Shown piece after piece: positions 1 to 8,404 of a DNA stretch of 64,000 bases. Made by a program: the position numbers and the translations under genes. Origin of the DNA: JAHRAW01 sp965212085 (lineage in GTDB: Bacteria > Pseudomonadota > Gammaproteobacteria > Arenicellales > Poriferihabitantaceae); NCBI GenBank assembly GCA_965212085.1, contig OZ243042.1:2108001-2172000 (forward strand). Reading direction: 5' to 3'. The stretch's first letter is position 1; each line of letters opens with the position of its first letter. The notes beneath the pieces are model-generated. The model ran no database searches. It worked only from the letters and a program-made list of their open reading frames with translations, and was not told where the DNA came from.

Positions 1-780
1 CAAGGCCATATACCCGGCGCCGTTCACCTTGATTATGCCGACCTGATCCTCGGCCAGCCCCCGGCCCCCGGGCTGGTGCCGCCAACCGAGGGACTGCAAC
101 GGGCGTTGCGGGCCATCGGCCTGCGCCGGGAAAAACACGTGATCGCCTACGACGACCAGGGCAATGGCCGCGCCAGCCGCCTGCTGTGGACCCTGGAGGC
201 GGTGGGCCATGCCAAGTATTCATTATTGAACGGCGGCCTGCCGGCGTGGCGCAGCGAAGGCCGCGCCATCGTCCGTGGACCCGGTCGGCCTGGTCAAACC
301 GCGCCATCCGAAACCGACCCCGAAACCGACCCCGAATCCGCATCCGAAACCGCGGATTTTTCCATCCGCTGGAACCCCGAAGTGATCGCCGACAAGGCCT
401 ACGTCCTCCAGTCCCTGGGCAACGCGCAGATCAAGCTCCTGGATGCGCGCACGCCCGAGGAATACAACGGCCTGAAATCCCCCTCCCTGCGCCACGGCCA
501 CATCCCCGGCGCGGTCAACCTCAACTGGCTGGACACTATGGATCCCGGCAACCATTACCGCTTCAAACCCAAAGCGGATTTATACGCCATGCTGGCGCGG
601 CTCGGCATCGAGCGGGAGCAGGGTCAGGGTCAGGGTCAGGAGATCATCACCTACTGCCAAACCCACCACCGCTCCGCCCACGCCTTCGTCATGCTGCGGC
701 ACCTCGGCTTTGAGAAAGTCCGCGGCTACCCCGGCTCCTGGTCGGAGTGGGGCAACGACCCCGGCCTGCCCGTCGAATGA
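1..780 (+). CDS. Sulfurtransferase with two rhodanese domains (5' end outside window)
   Basis: The reading frame is open from base 1, so the true start lies upstream of the window. The first residues (QGHIPGAVHLDY) are already typical of an N-terminal rhodanese domain. That domain has Asp in place of the catalytic Cys (VIAYDDQGNG) and is probably inactive. The C-terminal domain carries the active Cys in YCQTHHRS, codon at 655-657. Enzymes of this SseA/TST type move sulfane sulfur from thiosulfate or mercaptopyruvate to an acceptor. Two low-complexity insertions are visible: a 12-bp repeat at about 306-345 between the domains (TDPETDPE) and CAGGGT units at 620-640 (GQGQGQ) just before the active site. 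The stop overlaps the next ATG as ATGA. The exact substrate cannot be read from sequence. Confidence 0.9.
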   Translation, partial: QGHIPGAVHLDYADLILGQPPAPGLVPPTEGLQRALRAIGLRREKHVIAYDDQGNGRASRLLWTLEAVGHAKYSLLNGGLPAWRSEGRAIVRGPGRPGQTAPSETDPETDPESASETADFSIRWNPEVIADKAYVLQSLGNAQIKLLDARTPEEYNGLKSPSLRHGHIPGAVNLNWLDTMDPGNHYRFKPKADLYAMLARLGIEREQGQGQGQEIITYCQTHHRSAHAFVMLRHLGFEKVRGYPGSWSEWGNDPGLPVE

Positions 781-1913
781 TCGTCATACTCGACCCGCAG
801 CTGGGCGGCGACTCCCCGGAAACCGCCGGCATACTGGAATACCTGCGCGCCGTCCCCGGCATCACGCCGAAGATTCACCAGGTGACCGGCACCCAGCAAG
901 TGCTCACCGAAATCTACCTGGTGGGCGACACTTCAACCCTGGACCGCGCCGAAGTCGAAGCCCTGTCCGGGGTCAACCGCGTGGTCAGGGTGTCCCGCTC
1001 CTACGCCGTGCTCGGCCGCCACGCCGGGGACTCGCGCTCCTACGGCTTCAACTACAACGGCGTCACCTTCAACCAGGACAACCTCAACCTGTTCGCCGGA
1101 TTGTGCGCCGTGGACACCCCGGATCACGTCGAGCAGATGATGCGGGCGGTGGCCGAAGCCGGCTTTGAATGTACGCGCATGGGCGCCTACAAACCCCGCA
1201 CCAACCCCTATTCCTTTCAGGGCCACGGCGCCGAATGTCTGCCGTGGGTTTTTGAGTTGGCGGGCAAATACGGCATCAAGGTCATCGCCATGGAAATCAC
1301 CCACGACAACCACATCGCCGAGATCAACCGCGCCCTCGAACAGACCGGCCACCCCACCGGCGTACTGCTGCAAGTGGGCACCCGCAACACCCAGAACTTC
1401 GAACTCCTCAAAGCCTGCGGACGCCAGAACGACCACCCGGTGCTGCTCAAGCGCGGCTTCGGCATCACCCTGGAGGAATCCCTGAACGCCGCCGAATACC
1501 TCGCCAGCGAAGGCAACCGCAAGGTGATTTTCTGCCTGCGCGGAATGAAAACCAACATGGGCGACCCGCACCGCAACTTCGTGGATTTCAGCCACGTGCC
1601 GGTAATCAAGCGCATGACCCACATGCCGGTATGCATAGACCCGTCCCACTCCGTAGGCACCCGTGAACGCTCCCCGGACGGCCTCCTCGACCTGTTCCAC
1701 GCCACCGCCCAGGGCGTAATCGCCGGCGCCAACATGATCCTCATAGACTTCCACCCCAACCCCCCCAGCGCCCTCGTGGACGGCCCCCAGGCCCTGACCA
1801 TGAGCGAACTGGATCACTACATCGCAGACATCAACATCGCCCGGCAAGCCTACCTGGCACGCAAAAAACTCGCCACCCCGAAACCCCGCGTTGCCGTCAT
1901 TCCAGAGCGTTAG
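777..1913 (+). CDS. aroF: 3-deoxy-7-phosphoheptulonate (DAHP) synthase, type I-beta
   Basis: First enzyme of the shikimate pathway, condensing phosphoenolpyruvate and erythrose 4-phosphate to DAHP. The first ~85 residues (MIVILDPQLGG...) form the ferredoxin-like N-terminal domain of the Bacillus/Thermotoga type. The barrel follows with GAYKPRTNPYSFQG, LKRGF, FCLRGMKT and IDPSHSVGTR, the phosphate- and metal-binding segments of the family. The start is the ATG at 777, which overlaps the rhodanese stop; a longer frame from 747 adds residues not expected in the family. The protein has 378 residues, slightly longer than usual. Its last residues, VAVIPER, and the TAG stop are read from a palindromic repeat beginning near 1896, so the C-terminus was remodelled by that element. 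Confidence 0.93.
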   Translation: MIVILDPQLGGDSPETAGILEYLRAVPGITPKIHQVTGTQQVLTEIYLVGDTSTLDRAEVEALSGVNRVVRVSRSYAVLGRHAGDSRSYGFNYNGVTFNQDNLNLFAGLCAVDTPDHVEQMMRAVAEAGFECTRMGAYKPRTNPYSFQGHGAECLPWVFELAGKYGIKVIAMEITHDNHIAEINRALEQTGHPTGVLLQVGTRNTQNFELLKACGRQNDHPVLLKRGFGITLEESLNAAEYLASEGNRKVIFCLRGMKTNMGDPHRNFVDFSHVPVIKRMTHMPVCIDPSHSVGTRERSPDGLLDLFHATAQGVIAGANMILIDFHPNPPSALVDGPQALTMSELDHYIADINIARQAYLARKKLATPKPRVAVIPER

Positions 1914-1960
1914 TGTCCGTTGCCGCGCAAGCGGCTTACGGACACTTGCGTACTCGGGAC
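1896..1960 (-). repeat. Palindromic repeat type B, copy 1
   Basis: A 65-bp element with degenerate CATTCC.../...CGGGA ends around an inner stem (AGTGTCCGTTGCCGC / GCGGCTTACGGACACT). It provides the aroF stop codon. Other copies lie at about 3829-3897, 5096-5167, 5407-5473 and 19381-19445. Bases 1999-2026 after it match, inverted, 19464-19492 near msrAB, so further repeat material is joined to it. Confidence 0.85.
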
Positions 1961-2051
1961 AATTTTGCCGGGAGCAAAATTGCGCGTAGCCCGTAAGGCG
2001 AGTATCAGAGACGATACGAGCAATCCAGCGTCAAAACCGCAACACTCCGCC

Positions 2052-2217
2052 GTTTCCACTGCCCGTCCTTACGCCGCTGTGCCGTCCAACCGGCGGCGTA
2101 GCCGCTAACTTCGGCGCGCGCAGGACGCGCGCGGCGGCGCTGGAAACAGGATGTTTCCCCGCGCCGCAAGGGGGGTCTGCGGGGGGTCTCCCCCCGCAAA
2201 TGCGCGTCACGCGCACC
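2052..2217 (+). repeat. GC-rich repeat module D, copy 1
   Basis: About 165 bp running from a CCGTCCAACCGGCGGCGTAGCC segment through GGCGGCGCTGGAAACAGGATG and paired G6/C6 runs to the palindrome GCGCGTCACGCGC. Near-identical modules lie at 10092-10255 and 47842-48003. With 1896-2050 it fills most of the gap after aroF. Short ORFs here are repeat shadows and are not reported as genes. Confidence 0.8.
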
Positions 2218-2267
2218 CAACCCCGCCATATTCCGCCCTTTTTGGGGGGTATCATTTCCCTGATTTC

Positions 2268-2296
2268 TGCTATAATCCGCCAAATTTTGCTACAAT
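2268..2296 (+). promoter_or_regulatory. Candidate promoter of the autotransporter gene (two extended -10 boxes)
   Basis: TGCTATAAT at 2268-2276 is a perfect extended -10 box, and a second similar one, TGCTACAAT, lies at 2288-2296. No convincing -35 box is seen, as is usual for extended -10 promoters. They lie 45-75 bp upstream of the strong ribosome binding site at 2330. Confidence 0.5.
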
Positions 2297-2329
2297 CCAG
2301 CGAATCACAACCCAATGCCACTCCCTTTC

Positions 2330-2515
2330 AGGAGGATTACCATGTTTCCCCGTTCACCGTCCATAATCAAAAACGCCCAAAAACCGCATAAAACCGCGCC
2401 TTTGAGCGTCTCATCGGCCATTCCTGCCCCCCCCCCCCCCCCCAGCACAAATCGGGGGCACGGTCATGAGTGCCGGGAACGCCAGTGCGCCAAGCCCGCA
2501 GGCCGTTGCGCCTAG
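2330..2515 (+). other. Strong ribosome binding site and leader reading frame ending after the C tract
   Basis: AGGAGG at 2330-2335 is followed by six bases and an ATG at 2342, the best translation start in the region. From that ATG a 57-residue frame (MFPRSPSIIKNAQKP...) runs through the C17 tract and stops at 2513-2515. With one C fewer (C16), or with C13 or C19, it would join the large frame beginning at 2466 without a stop, giving ...SSAIPAPPPPPAQIGGTVMSAG. I infer that this ATG is the real start of the autotransporter and that the assembled sequence shows an OFF state. A sequencing error in the tract could produce the same picture. Confidence 0.65.
2427..2443 (+). repeat. Homopolymeric C17 tract, likely phase-variation site
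   Basis: Seventeen consecutive C between the strong start codon (2342) and the main autotransporter frame. Poly-C or poly-G tracts of this length near the 5' end of surface protein genes are classical slipped-strand switches in Neisseria, Helicobacter and Campylobacter. C17 puts the strong ATG out of frame with the downstream coding region; C16 would put it in frame. Confidence 0.8.
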
Positions 2516-5087
2516 CCCAAAAGACGCCTATCCGGGCCAATCCGCACCATCCGCCGGCTCACCCCACCGCCGCCGGCTACCCTCGCTACCCTTAGGGAAC
2601 AAGGCCGCCGCCCTCGCCCTAACCCTCCTCGCCCTCACCTTCATCCCCGCCCACCACGCCTCGGCGCAGATCTTCGATCCAGACGCACCCGATAACAACC
2701 TCACCTACACCCTCGTTGAGGACGCCAGCCCCAATACCGTAACCGCTACGCTGACATTCGGGACTCCCGTGGTCTTAGGAGGAGGTATTTTCACGGACCA
2801 GGACTCTACGGGCATATACGGAACCTTTGAATTCGCTAATACATCCGTCAACGAAGCGGTATTTACCTACACACTGGACAACAGCCATGCCGCCGTGGAT
2901 GCGTTGGGCGCCGGCGAATCGCTCACCGAAACCTTTACCGTGGCAGGGACCCAGATCAGCGGACTAGGCCTTGGCCCCCACACCGCCACCGTCACCATGA
3001 ACATCCAGGGAGGCCCGCCGTCCGTCATCGGCGGCGGCAACACCGTCACCACCACCACCAGCGGCGCCACCGACGCCATGGACACCCTGGCCATAGACAA
3101 CCTCCCCGCCACCCCGCCCCCCAACTGGCGCACCGCCGACCTCGGCATGTATGGCACCCTGACCCTCAACCCCGCCACCGGAGCATGGACCTACGCCCTG
3201 GATAACACCCGCCCGGCCACCCAAGCCCTCGGCCTCGCCGACACCCGTGTGGAAACCTTCACCGCCACCACCACCATCGCCGGCACCCCCCTCACCGCCA
3301 CCATCACCATCAACCTCAACGCCGGCGTCTTCCCCGACGACCAGCCCACCGCCACCGCCATGATCAACGGCGAGCCAGGGGTGGAAGGCGCCGTGGACGA
3401 AGGCGAGATGGTTACCCTCACCGGCGCCGGCACCGACCCCGAAGACGACCCGATTACGAATACGGATTACCAATGGGCGCAGGTGCAGGTGCCCGATGAC
3501 GCGATGCCGGTCATTTTCACCCCGGCCAATGGCCAAGCCCAAACGGTCACTTTCATGGCCCCCGAAGAGCGCGTAGAACTGACCTTCACCCTGACCGTAA
3601 CCGCGAACGGCCTATCCAGCCCGGCGTTGGAGGTAACCATTCAGGTAGGCCGCAGTTCCGAACGCGCCCTGCAAAAAACCCTCGCCGCTTTCGGCGGCGC
3701 CTTCGCCGCCGGCACGGTAGGCGTATTTGAAGACTACTTGACCAACACCGGCGCAACCGCAAACACCAGCCACTTCACAATAGGCGGCCACAAGTTTGAG
3801 TTAGCGACCAACACCCCCGCCCAAACCCTGGATTCCCGAGTCGCAAGTGTCCGTAAGCCGCTAACGCGGCAACGGACACTAACGCTCGAGAATGACGGCA
3901 GCGTTGCTAACACGCTCTCGGTGTCATACCCACAAAAACACAAATCACCCTCGGTGTCATTCCCGAACGATAGAAAAACAGGGAGCGATAGCGACCATGT
4001 TTTTCATCGTATCGGGAATCCAGTTGAACATGACTCAGCGAACACCACCACAATGTCCGCCAAAGACCTCCTCATGAAAAGCGCGTTCCACTTCAACCTC
4101 AACGACGACGCCACCGCCACCTCCGGCTGGAGCCTCTGGGCACGCGCCACCACCACCAACTTCGACGGCAAACCCGAAGACGACTTTGACCTGGACGGAG
4201 ACGTAACCTCAGCCTACCTCGGCATGGACTACCAAACCCCCACCGGCACCCGCCTCGGCCTCGCCATCTCCGAAACCAGCGGTGACGTGGACTACGACGA
4301 CGCCACCGACGAAGCCCAAGGCGACCTCGACGCCGACCTCACCAGCATCCTGCCCTATATCCAGTGGCAACCAAATGACACCACCACCGCCTGGGCCATG
4401 CTCGGCTACGGCGAAGGCGACGCCGAACTCTCCACAGACGGCGAAGCGGAAACCACCGAAGTAGATATTGATATGCAGATGATCGCCCTCGGCATCTCCG
4501 GCGACCTGACCACGTACAAACGCAGCGAATGGTCGTGGAAAGCCAGCGCCTTTGCCATAGAACTGGAATCCGAAGCCGATGAGGCCACCGACCTGCCGGC
4601 AGTGGATGCAAATGCCCAACGCCTGCGCGCCGCCATACAAGGCCGCATACCGGGAGAGGCATCCGCCACCGGCACCCAATTCACCCCGAACTGGGAACTC
4701 GGTCTACGCTGGGATGACGGCGATGCCGAACAAGGCGGTGGTGCTGATTTAGGCTTGGGCTTCAACTACACCAACCCGGCGAATGGTTTGAGCGTACAGG
4801 GAAAAACCACTTTCCTGGTGGCCCATGAGGCGGAGGACTATGAAGAATGGGAAGCCAGTTTGCAGGCGCGGCTGGATTCCGGCGTGCAAGGCCGTGGAAT
4901 TACCTTCACCCTGGAACCCGCTTGGACAGCAGACGGGCGTAGTCAAAAGATGGGAATGGACTTCTCCAACGCCCTCGGCAAATGGAGCAAACACGGCTTG
5001 CGATTGGAGTTGACCGGCGAACGCACCGAGAAAACCGATGACAACATCGGGCATAACATCCGGCTGACCGGCACGCTGCGTTTCTAA
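2466..5087 (+). CDS. VCBS-type surface protein with autotransporter beta-barrel
   Basis: Predicted outer-membrane surface protein, 873 residues from ATG 2466. A signal peptide with a long n-region (core ALALTLLALTF, likely cleavage after AHHASA) is followed by two VCBS-like repeats (GTFEFANTSVNEAVFTYTLD and a second containing YGTLTLNPATGAWTYALDNT). A PKD/cadherin-like segment (DEGEMVTLTGAGTDPEDDP) comes next, then a linker with an Ala/Gly-rich helix. The last ~330 residues are an acidic autotransporter-like barrel ending in the C-terminal Phe (TGTLRF) expected for outer-membrane insertion. Residues ~455-519 are not family sequence: they are translated from dispersed repeats read in frame. 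ATG 2466 has only a weak ribosome site, and a stronger start at 2342 is separated by a C17 tract, so expression may be phase variable. The ligand is unknown; adhesion is a guess. Confidence 0.85.
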   Translation: MSAGNASAPSPQAVAPSPKDAYPGQSAPSAGSPHRRRLPSLPLGNKAAALALTLLALTFIPAHHASAQIFDPDAPDNNLTYTLVEDASPNTVTATLTFGTPVVLGGGIFTDQDSTGIYGTFEFANTSVNEAVFTYTLDNSHAAVDALGAGESLTETFTVAGTQISGLGLGPHTATVTMNIQGGPPSVIGGGNTVTTTTSGATDAMDTLAIDNLPATPPPNWRTADLGMYGTLTLNPATGAWTYALDNTRPATQALGLADTRVETFTATTTIAGTPLTATITINLNAGVFPDDQPTATAMINGEPGVEGAVDEGEMVTLTGAGTDPEDDPITNTDYQWAQVQVPDDAMPVIFTPANGQAQTVTFMAPEERVELTFTLTVTANGLSSPALEVTIQVGRSSERALQKTLAAFGGAFAAGTVGVFEDYLTNTGATANTSHFTIGGHKFELATNTPAQTLDSRVASVRKPLTRQRTLTLENDGSVANTLSVSYPQKHKSPSVSFPNDRKTGSDSDHVFHRIGNPVEHDSANTTTMSAKDLLMKSAFHFNLNDDATATSGWSLWARATTTNFDGKPEDDFDLDGDVTSAYLGMDYQTPTGTRLGLAISETSGDVDYDDATDEAQGDLDADLTSILPYIQWQPNDTTTAWAMLGYGEGDAELSTDGEAETTEVDIDMQMIALGISGDLTTYKRSEWSWKASAFAIELESEADEATDLPAVDANAQRLRAAIQGRIPGEASATGTQFTPNWELGLRWDDGDAEQGGGADLGLGFNYTNPANGLSVQGKTTFLVAHEAEDYEEWEASLQARLDSGVQGRGITFTLEPAWTADGRSQKMGMDFSNALGKWSKHGLRLELTGERTEKTDDNIGHNIRLTGTLRF
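3828..4022 (+). repeat. Composite B-A repeat inserted in frame within the autotransporter
   Basis: About 195 bp (65 codons) holding a type B palindrome (3829-3897), a linker ending in CTCGGTGTCAT, and a type A palindrome (3957-4022). The same composite occurs twice just downstream of the gene (5096-5374 and 5407-5625). The copy is open in the gene's frame, so it adds a peptide (SVRKPLTRQRTLTLEN... PNDRKTGSDSDH) in the linker before the barrel. Confidence 0.85.
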
Positions 5088-5095
5088 ATCGCACT

Positions 5096-5374
5096 GGATT
5101 CCCGAGAGCGCCAAGTGTCCGTAAGCCGCAAACAACGCGGCAACGGACACTAACGCTCGGGAATGACGACAGCGTTGTTGCCACGTTCCTCGGTGTCGTT
5201 CATATGAAAACGCAAATCGCCCTCGGTGTCGTACCCGCGCATGCGTGTATCCAGCCCCCAAGCGGCGATGCTCAGCTACTTCCTTTGCCCTTCCTTACGC
5301 CTTTGCCGTCATTCCCGAACGATAGAAAAATAGGGAGCGTAGCGACCATATTTTTCATCGCTATTCGGGAATCC
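5096..5374 (+). repeat. Composite B-A palindromic repeat downstream of the autotransporter
   Basis: A type B element at 5096-5167 begins 8 bp after the autotransporter stop, followed by a linker and a type A element at 5308-5374 (CATTCCCGAACGATAG ... TCGGGAATCC, a near-perfect ~20-bp stem). The order matches the copy inside the gene. No gene is supported here. Confidence 0.85.
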
Positions 5375-5406
5375 AGGGACTAAACCGCCGGTGGTTCGTG
5401 TGGCGC

Positions 5407-5760
5407 TGGATTCCCGAGTCGTAAGTGTCCGTAAGCCGCTACGCGGCAACGGACACTAACGCTCGAGAATGACGACAGGGTTGTTGCCACGTTCTCGGTG
5501 TCATATCCGCAAAGTGCAAATTGCCTTTGGTGTCATCCCCGCGAAAAAACAAATCACCCTCGGTGTCATTCCCGAACGATAGAAAAATAGGGAGCGTAGC
5601 GACCATATTTTTCATCGTATCGGATCCGCTTTTTCGGCCCGGCGCCAGCCGGCTGTCGCGCACAGGGATGTGCGCAGCGGCGCTGAAAACAGGATGTTTT
5701 CCCGCGCCGCACAGGGGGGCGTGGGGGGCTCTCCCCCCCACAATGCGCGTCACGCGCACC
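5407..5760 (+). repeat. Composite repeat B-A-C
   Basis: Type B at 5407-5473, linker, type A sequence from 5565, continuing into the long GC-rich module C (CGGATCCGCTTTTTCGGCCC, then CCCGCGCCGCACAGGGGGG, ending in GCGCGTCACGCGC at about 5757). It ends about 17 bp before the apgM stop codon on the other strand. Together with the preceding element it fills the whole 5088-5776 gap. Confidence 0.85.
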
Positions 5761-5776
5761 CGCACCCCGCGCACCG

Positions 5777-7075
5777 CTAACCCGGCAACGGATACGCCAA
5801 ATCCGCCGGTTTGCAGTTATCGAGTGCGCCCATTGCGTCCAGCAGGCTGGTCAGGAAACCCTGGGCGGTAATCCGGCCCAAAGCACCGTTGACGCACGCG
5901 GTTTCGTTGTAGGCTTTGATGCGGTCCCGGCGTCCGGTGGGGTTGCATAGCAGCACCGGCACCGGGTCGCCGTTGTGTTCGCCGCGCACCGAGTCCGTGG
6001 AATGGTCGGCGCAGACCCCGACCACGACCGTGCCGAGATCGAGTTTGCCCAGTTCGCGGTCAAAGCGGGCGATGAACTCCGATTTGAGCGCCGGGTCTTT
6101 GTCGTGGGCGGCGGTGTCGGTGCCTTTGAGGTGCACGAACACCAGGTCGTGATCCGCCAGCAACCCGGCGGCGGCGCGCAGTTTCCCGCCGAGGTCGGTG
6201 TCCGGCAGGGAGGTAAAGCGCGGGCTGGTGTGGCGGTCAAAATCCAGCAGCGCGGCGAGTCCGAGGATGGTCATCTCGCCGGCCACCGCGGCGACCTTGA
6301 GGCCGAGTTCGGCCAGCAGGTTTTTCAACGGCTGATACCCGCCGGGGCTGCGCGCCAGCACGCCGTTGGCGGCGGGTTGCCCGCGGGCGATGCGGGCGGC
6401 GTTCAGCGGATGGGCTTGCAGGATCTCGTGGGCGCGCTGGGTAAAGCGGTTGAGCGCGTCCGCGGTGGCTTGGGCCTGAGCATCGGCGGCGGTTTCCAAA
6501 CCGGGTTTGGGCGCGGCTTTGAGTATCCCGCGGGCGATGTCATTGCCCCCCGGATCGGTGTCGCTGACCTGGGCCGACAACCCTTCGCCGCGCAGCCGCA
6601 AGACCGCGCGGTGCTGGGTGGCGGGATGCAGGCCGGCGGTAACGCCGGGGGCGACTTCGAGGTCTTGCAGGGCCGCGCACAACGCCCCGGCGTCATCGCG
6701 GATGCGCCCGGCGCGGCGGTCGAGAATGCGCCAGCCGTGCGCCGGGTCGTTTGAATTTTTTTCCACCGAGGCGAGGTTGGCCCGCCACAAAACATCGCCG
6801 GGCCGCAACTCCAGGCCGATGCCCGCCGCTTCAATAGGCCCGCGGCGCAGGCGCACCGCTTCGGCGGGGTGCAGCCCGAACAAAATCCCGACGCCGGTGT
6901 GGGTGTCCACGGGCATGCCCGGCATCAGCGGGTCCATCATGCCGCATTGATGACGCGCCGCGAGTTGGTCGAGGACCGGCGTTGCCGCCGCTTCCAGGGG
7001 CGTTTGGCCGCCCAGCTGCGGACACGGGCGGTCGCCCAGCCCGTCGAGGATGAACACCAGGCCCGGGGTTTTCAT
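5777..7075 (-). CDS. apgM: Phosphoglycerate mutase, cofactor-independent, archaeal type
   Basis: Interconverts 3- and 2-phosphoglycerate in glycolysis and gluconeogenesis. The 432-residue protein starts MKTPGLVFILDGLGDRPC and continues LGGQTPLEAAATPVLDQLA, the signature of the archaeal/ApgM branch of the alkaline phosphatase superfamily. The metal-binding C-terminal part is seen in HLKGTDTAAHDKDP and CADHSTDS. This is not the usual bacterial GpmI (about 510 residues) or GpmA. The next gene downstream of its start (7103-8305, same strand, 27-bp gap) is a 2-phosphoglycerate-kinase-like protein, so the pair probably acts on the same metabolite. A repeat ends close to the stop codon. Confidence 0.88.
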   Translation of the reverse strand: MKTPGLVFILDGLGDRPCPQLGGQTPLEAAATPVLDQLAARHQCGMMDPLMPGMPVDTHTGVGILFGLHPAEAVRLRRGPIEAAGIGLELRPGDVLWRANLASVEKNSNDPAHGWRILDRRAGRIRDDAGALCAALQDLEVAPGVTAGLHPATQHRAVLRLRGEGLSAQVSDTDPGGNDIARGILKAAPKPGLETAADAQAQATADALNRFTQRAHEILQAHPLNAARIARGQPAANGVLARSPGGYQPLKNLLAELGLKVAAVAGEMTILGLAALLDFDRHTSPRFTSLPDTDLGGKLRAAAGLLADHDLVFVHLKGTDTAAHDKDPALKSEFIARFDRELGKLDLGTVVVGVCADHSTDSVRGEHNGDPVPVLLCNPTGRRDRIKAYNETACVNGALGRITAQGFLTSLLDAMGALDNCKPADLAYPLPG

Positions 7076-7102
7076 GGCTTCATGGTTTCACGAATTCACG
7101 GA

Positions 7103-8305
7103 TTACCGATACCCGGCCTTGACCGCCCGGATGCGGCTTTTCGGGTAGGTGGCGGCGATGGTCAGGGTGATGGTCTTGATGAGTTCGCTGACCGTTTGTT
7201 CGCGGTCAAGGTTGTTGAGGATCTGAATGTCGGCGCTGTCGGCCTCGGACAGCAGCGCCGATTGCAGCTGCCAGATTTCCTCGATTTTTTCCAGGTAGCG
7301 CGCCGCCCGGCGTTGCTGGGTCTGCGCCCGGCGCCCCTTGATGTGGCTGATCAGCGAGTCCTTGTCGAGCACGCACAGGATCACCGGCACGATCACGGCG
7401 TCGCTTTTGGCGAGGTGCTGGAGCAGCGAGGGGCGGATGTGGACGCCTTCAATAATCATCGAAACCCGCTCGTTGAGGGCGCGCTGCAGCACCGCCTGAC
7501 ACGCCACTTCCACGAGTTCGGTCTGGCGCTGAAAGCCGTACAACAGGGTTTCCTCATCCTTGCCTGCGTTGCCGGCGTAGATGTCGGCGCGCTCGACGAC
7601 GGCGCCGGCGTTGAAGGACGAGGTGTGCAGCGGCGGCGACACGCGTTCGGGGATGAGGATGCGCATCACTTCCCGCAGCATGTCCGTGGACTGGGTGCGC
7701 ACGATGCCGAGGCCGTTGGCGAGTTCGGTGGCGACCGTGCTCTTGCCGGTGCCGGGCACGCCGCCGATCAGCACCAGCAGCGGCCGGTCGCTGTCTATAA
7801 AATCGTTCCAGATGAGGTAGTAGTCGGCGTATTCCTGGCCCAGTTCCTTGCCGATGGTGCGGTAGGTGGTGGCGGTCAACTCGTCGGTGGTGATTTTGCG
7901 CTGCTTGTCGCGGATGAGTTTGCTGTGAATCAGGCGCGCGATGGCGTTGCACTTGTTGCGCGGCAGGGAGCAGCTCTCCAGCCGCTGGGCGTGGATGCCC
8001 CGCGAAAAGGGCGCGCTGTGGCCGTCGCTGTACACCACCTGAAGATTTTCCCGGTACAGGTCGGCCCGCCGGTAGCGGCGCAGCACCTTGCCGGGGTGGT
8101 ACTCGGTCAGCACCTCGATGGTGCGCGCGCGCAGCTCGGCGCTGGTGATTTCCTCGGCGTCGTCCAACTCGTCTCGGATGTCGGTGGCGAGTTTATAGGC
8201 ATCGGCAAAATCCAGCCCCGCGTCCTGCAACGAGCGCGTCAACATCCCCCGCAAAAAAGGAACCCGCGCGCCCCCCTGCTCGTCAATTACCAGTAGTTTG
8301 GCCAT
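7103..8305 (-). CDS. 2-phosphoglycerate kinase-like protein with ATP-cone domain
   Basis: A 400-residue protein. The N-terminal ~90 residues (LLVIDEQGGARVPFLRGML ... YHPGKVLRRYRR) form an ATP-cone, a nucleotide-sensing domain. The C-terminal half has a P-loop, GGVPGTGKST, at residues 181-190 and the lid-type pattern of small-molecule kinases. This layout is that of the archaeal 2-phosphoglycerate kinase, which makes 2,3-bisphosphoglycerate for cyclic DPG in methanogens. Being upstream of and co-directional with apgM supports a role in phosphoglycerate metabolism. No cyclic DPG synthetase gene is in the window, so the product and purpose in this bacterium are unknown. The substrate is inferred from family and neighbour only. 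Confidence 0.75.
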   Translation of the reverse strand: MAKLLVIDEQGGARVPFLRGMLTRSLQDAGLDFADAYKLATDIRDELDDAEEITSAELRARTIEVLTEYHPGKVLRRYRRADLYRENLQVVYSDGHSAPFSRGIHAQRLESCSLPRNKCNAIARLIHSKLIRDKQRKITTDELTATTYRTIGKELGQEYADYYLIWNDFIDSDRPLLVLIGGVPGTGKSTVATELANGLGIVRTQSTDMLREVMRILIPERVSPPLHTSSFNAGAVVERADIYAGNAGKDEETLLYGFQRQTELVEVACQAVLQRALNERVSMIIEGVHIRPSLLQHLAKSDAVIVPVILCVLDKDSLISHIKGRRAQTQQRRAARYLEKIEEIWQLQSALLSEADSADIQILNNLDREQTVSELIKTITLTIAATYPKSRIRAVKAGYR

Positions 8306-8404
8306 ACCGGGATGATAGCAAATATCGCCGGGTTCCGAAGAAGGAATCCGCCGCCGCCATCAGCAACGTTATCAGCAGCCCGATCCGCAACCCGGTCCGC
8401 AACC

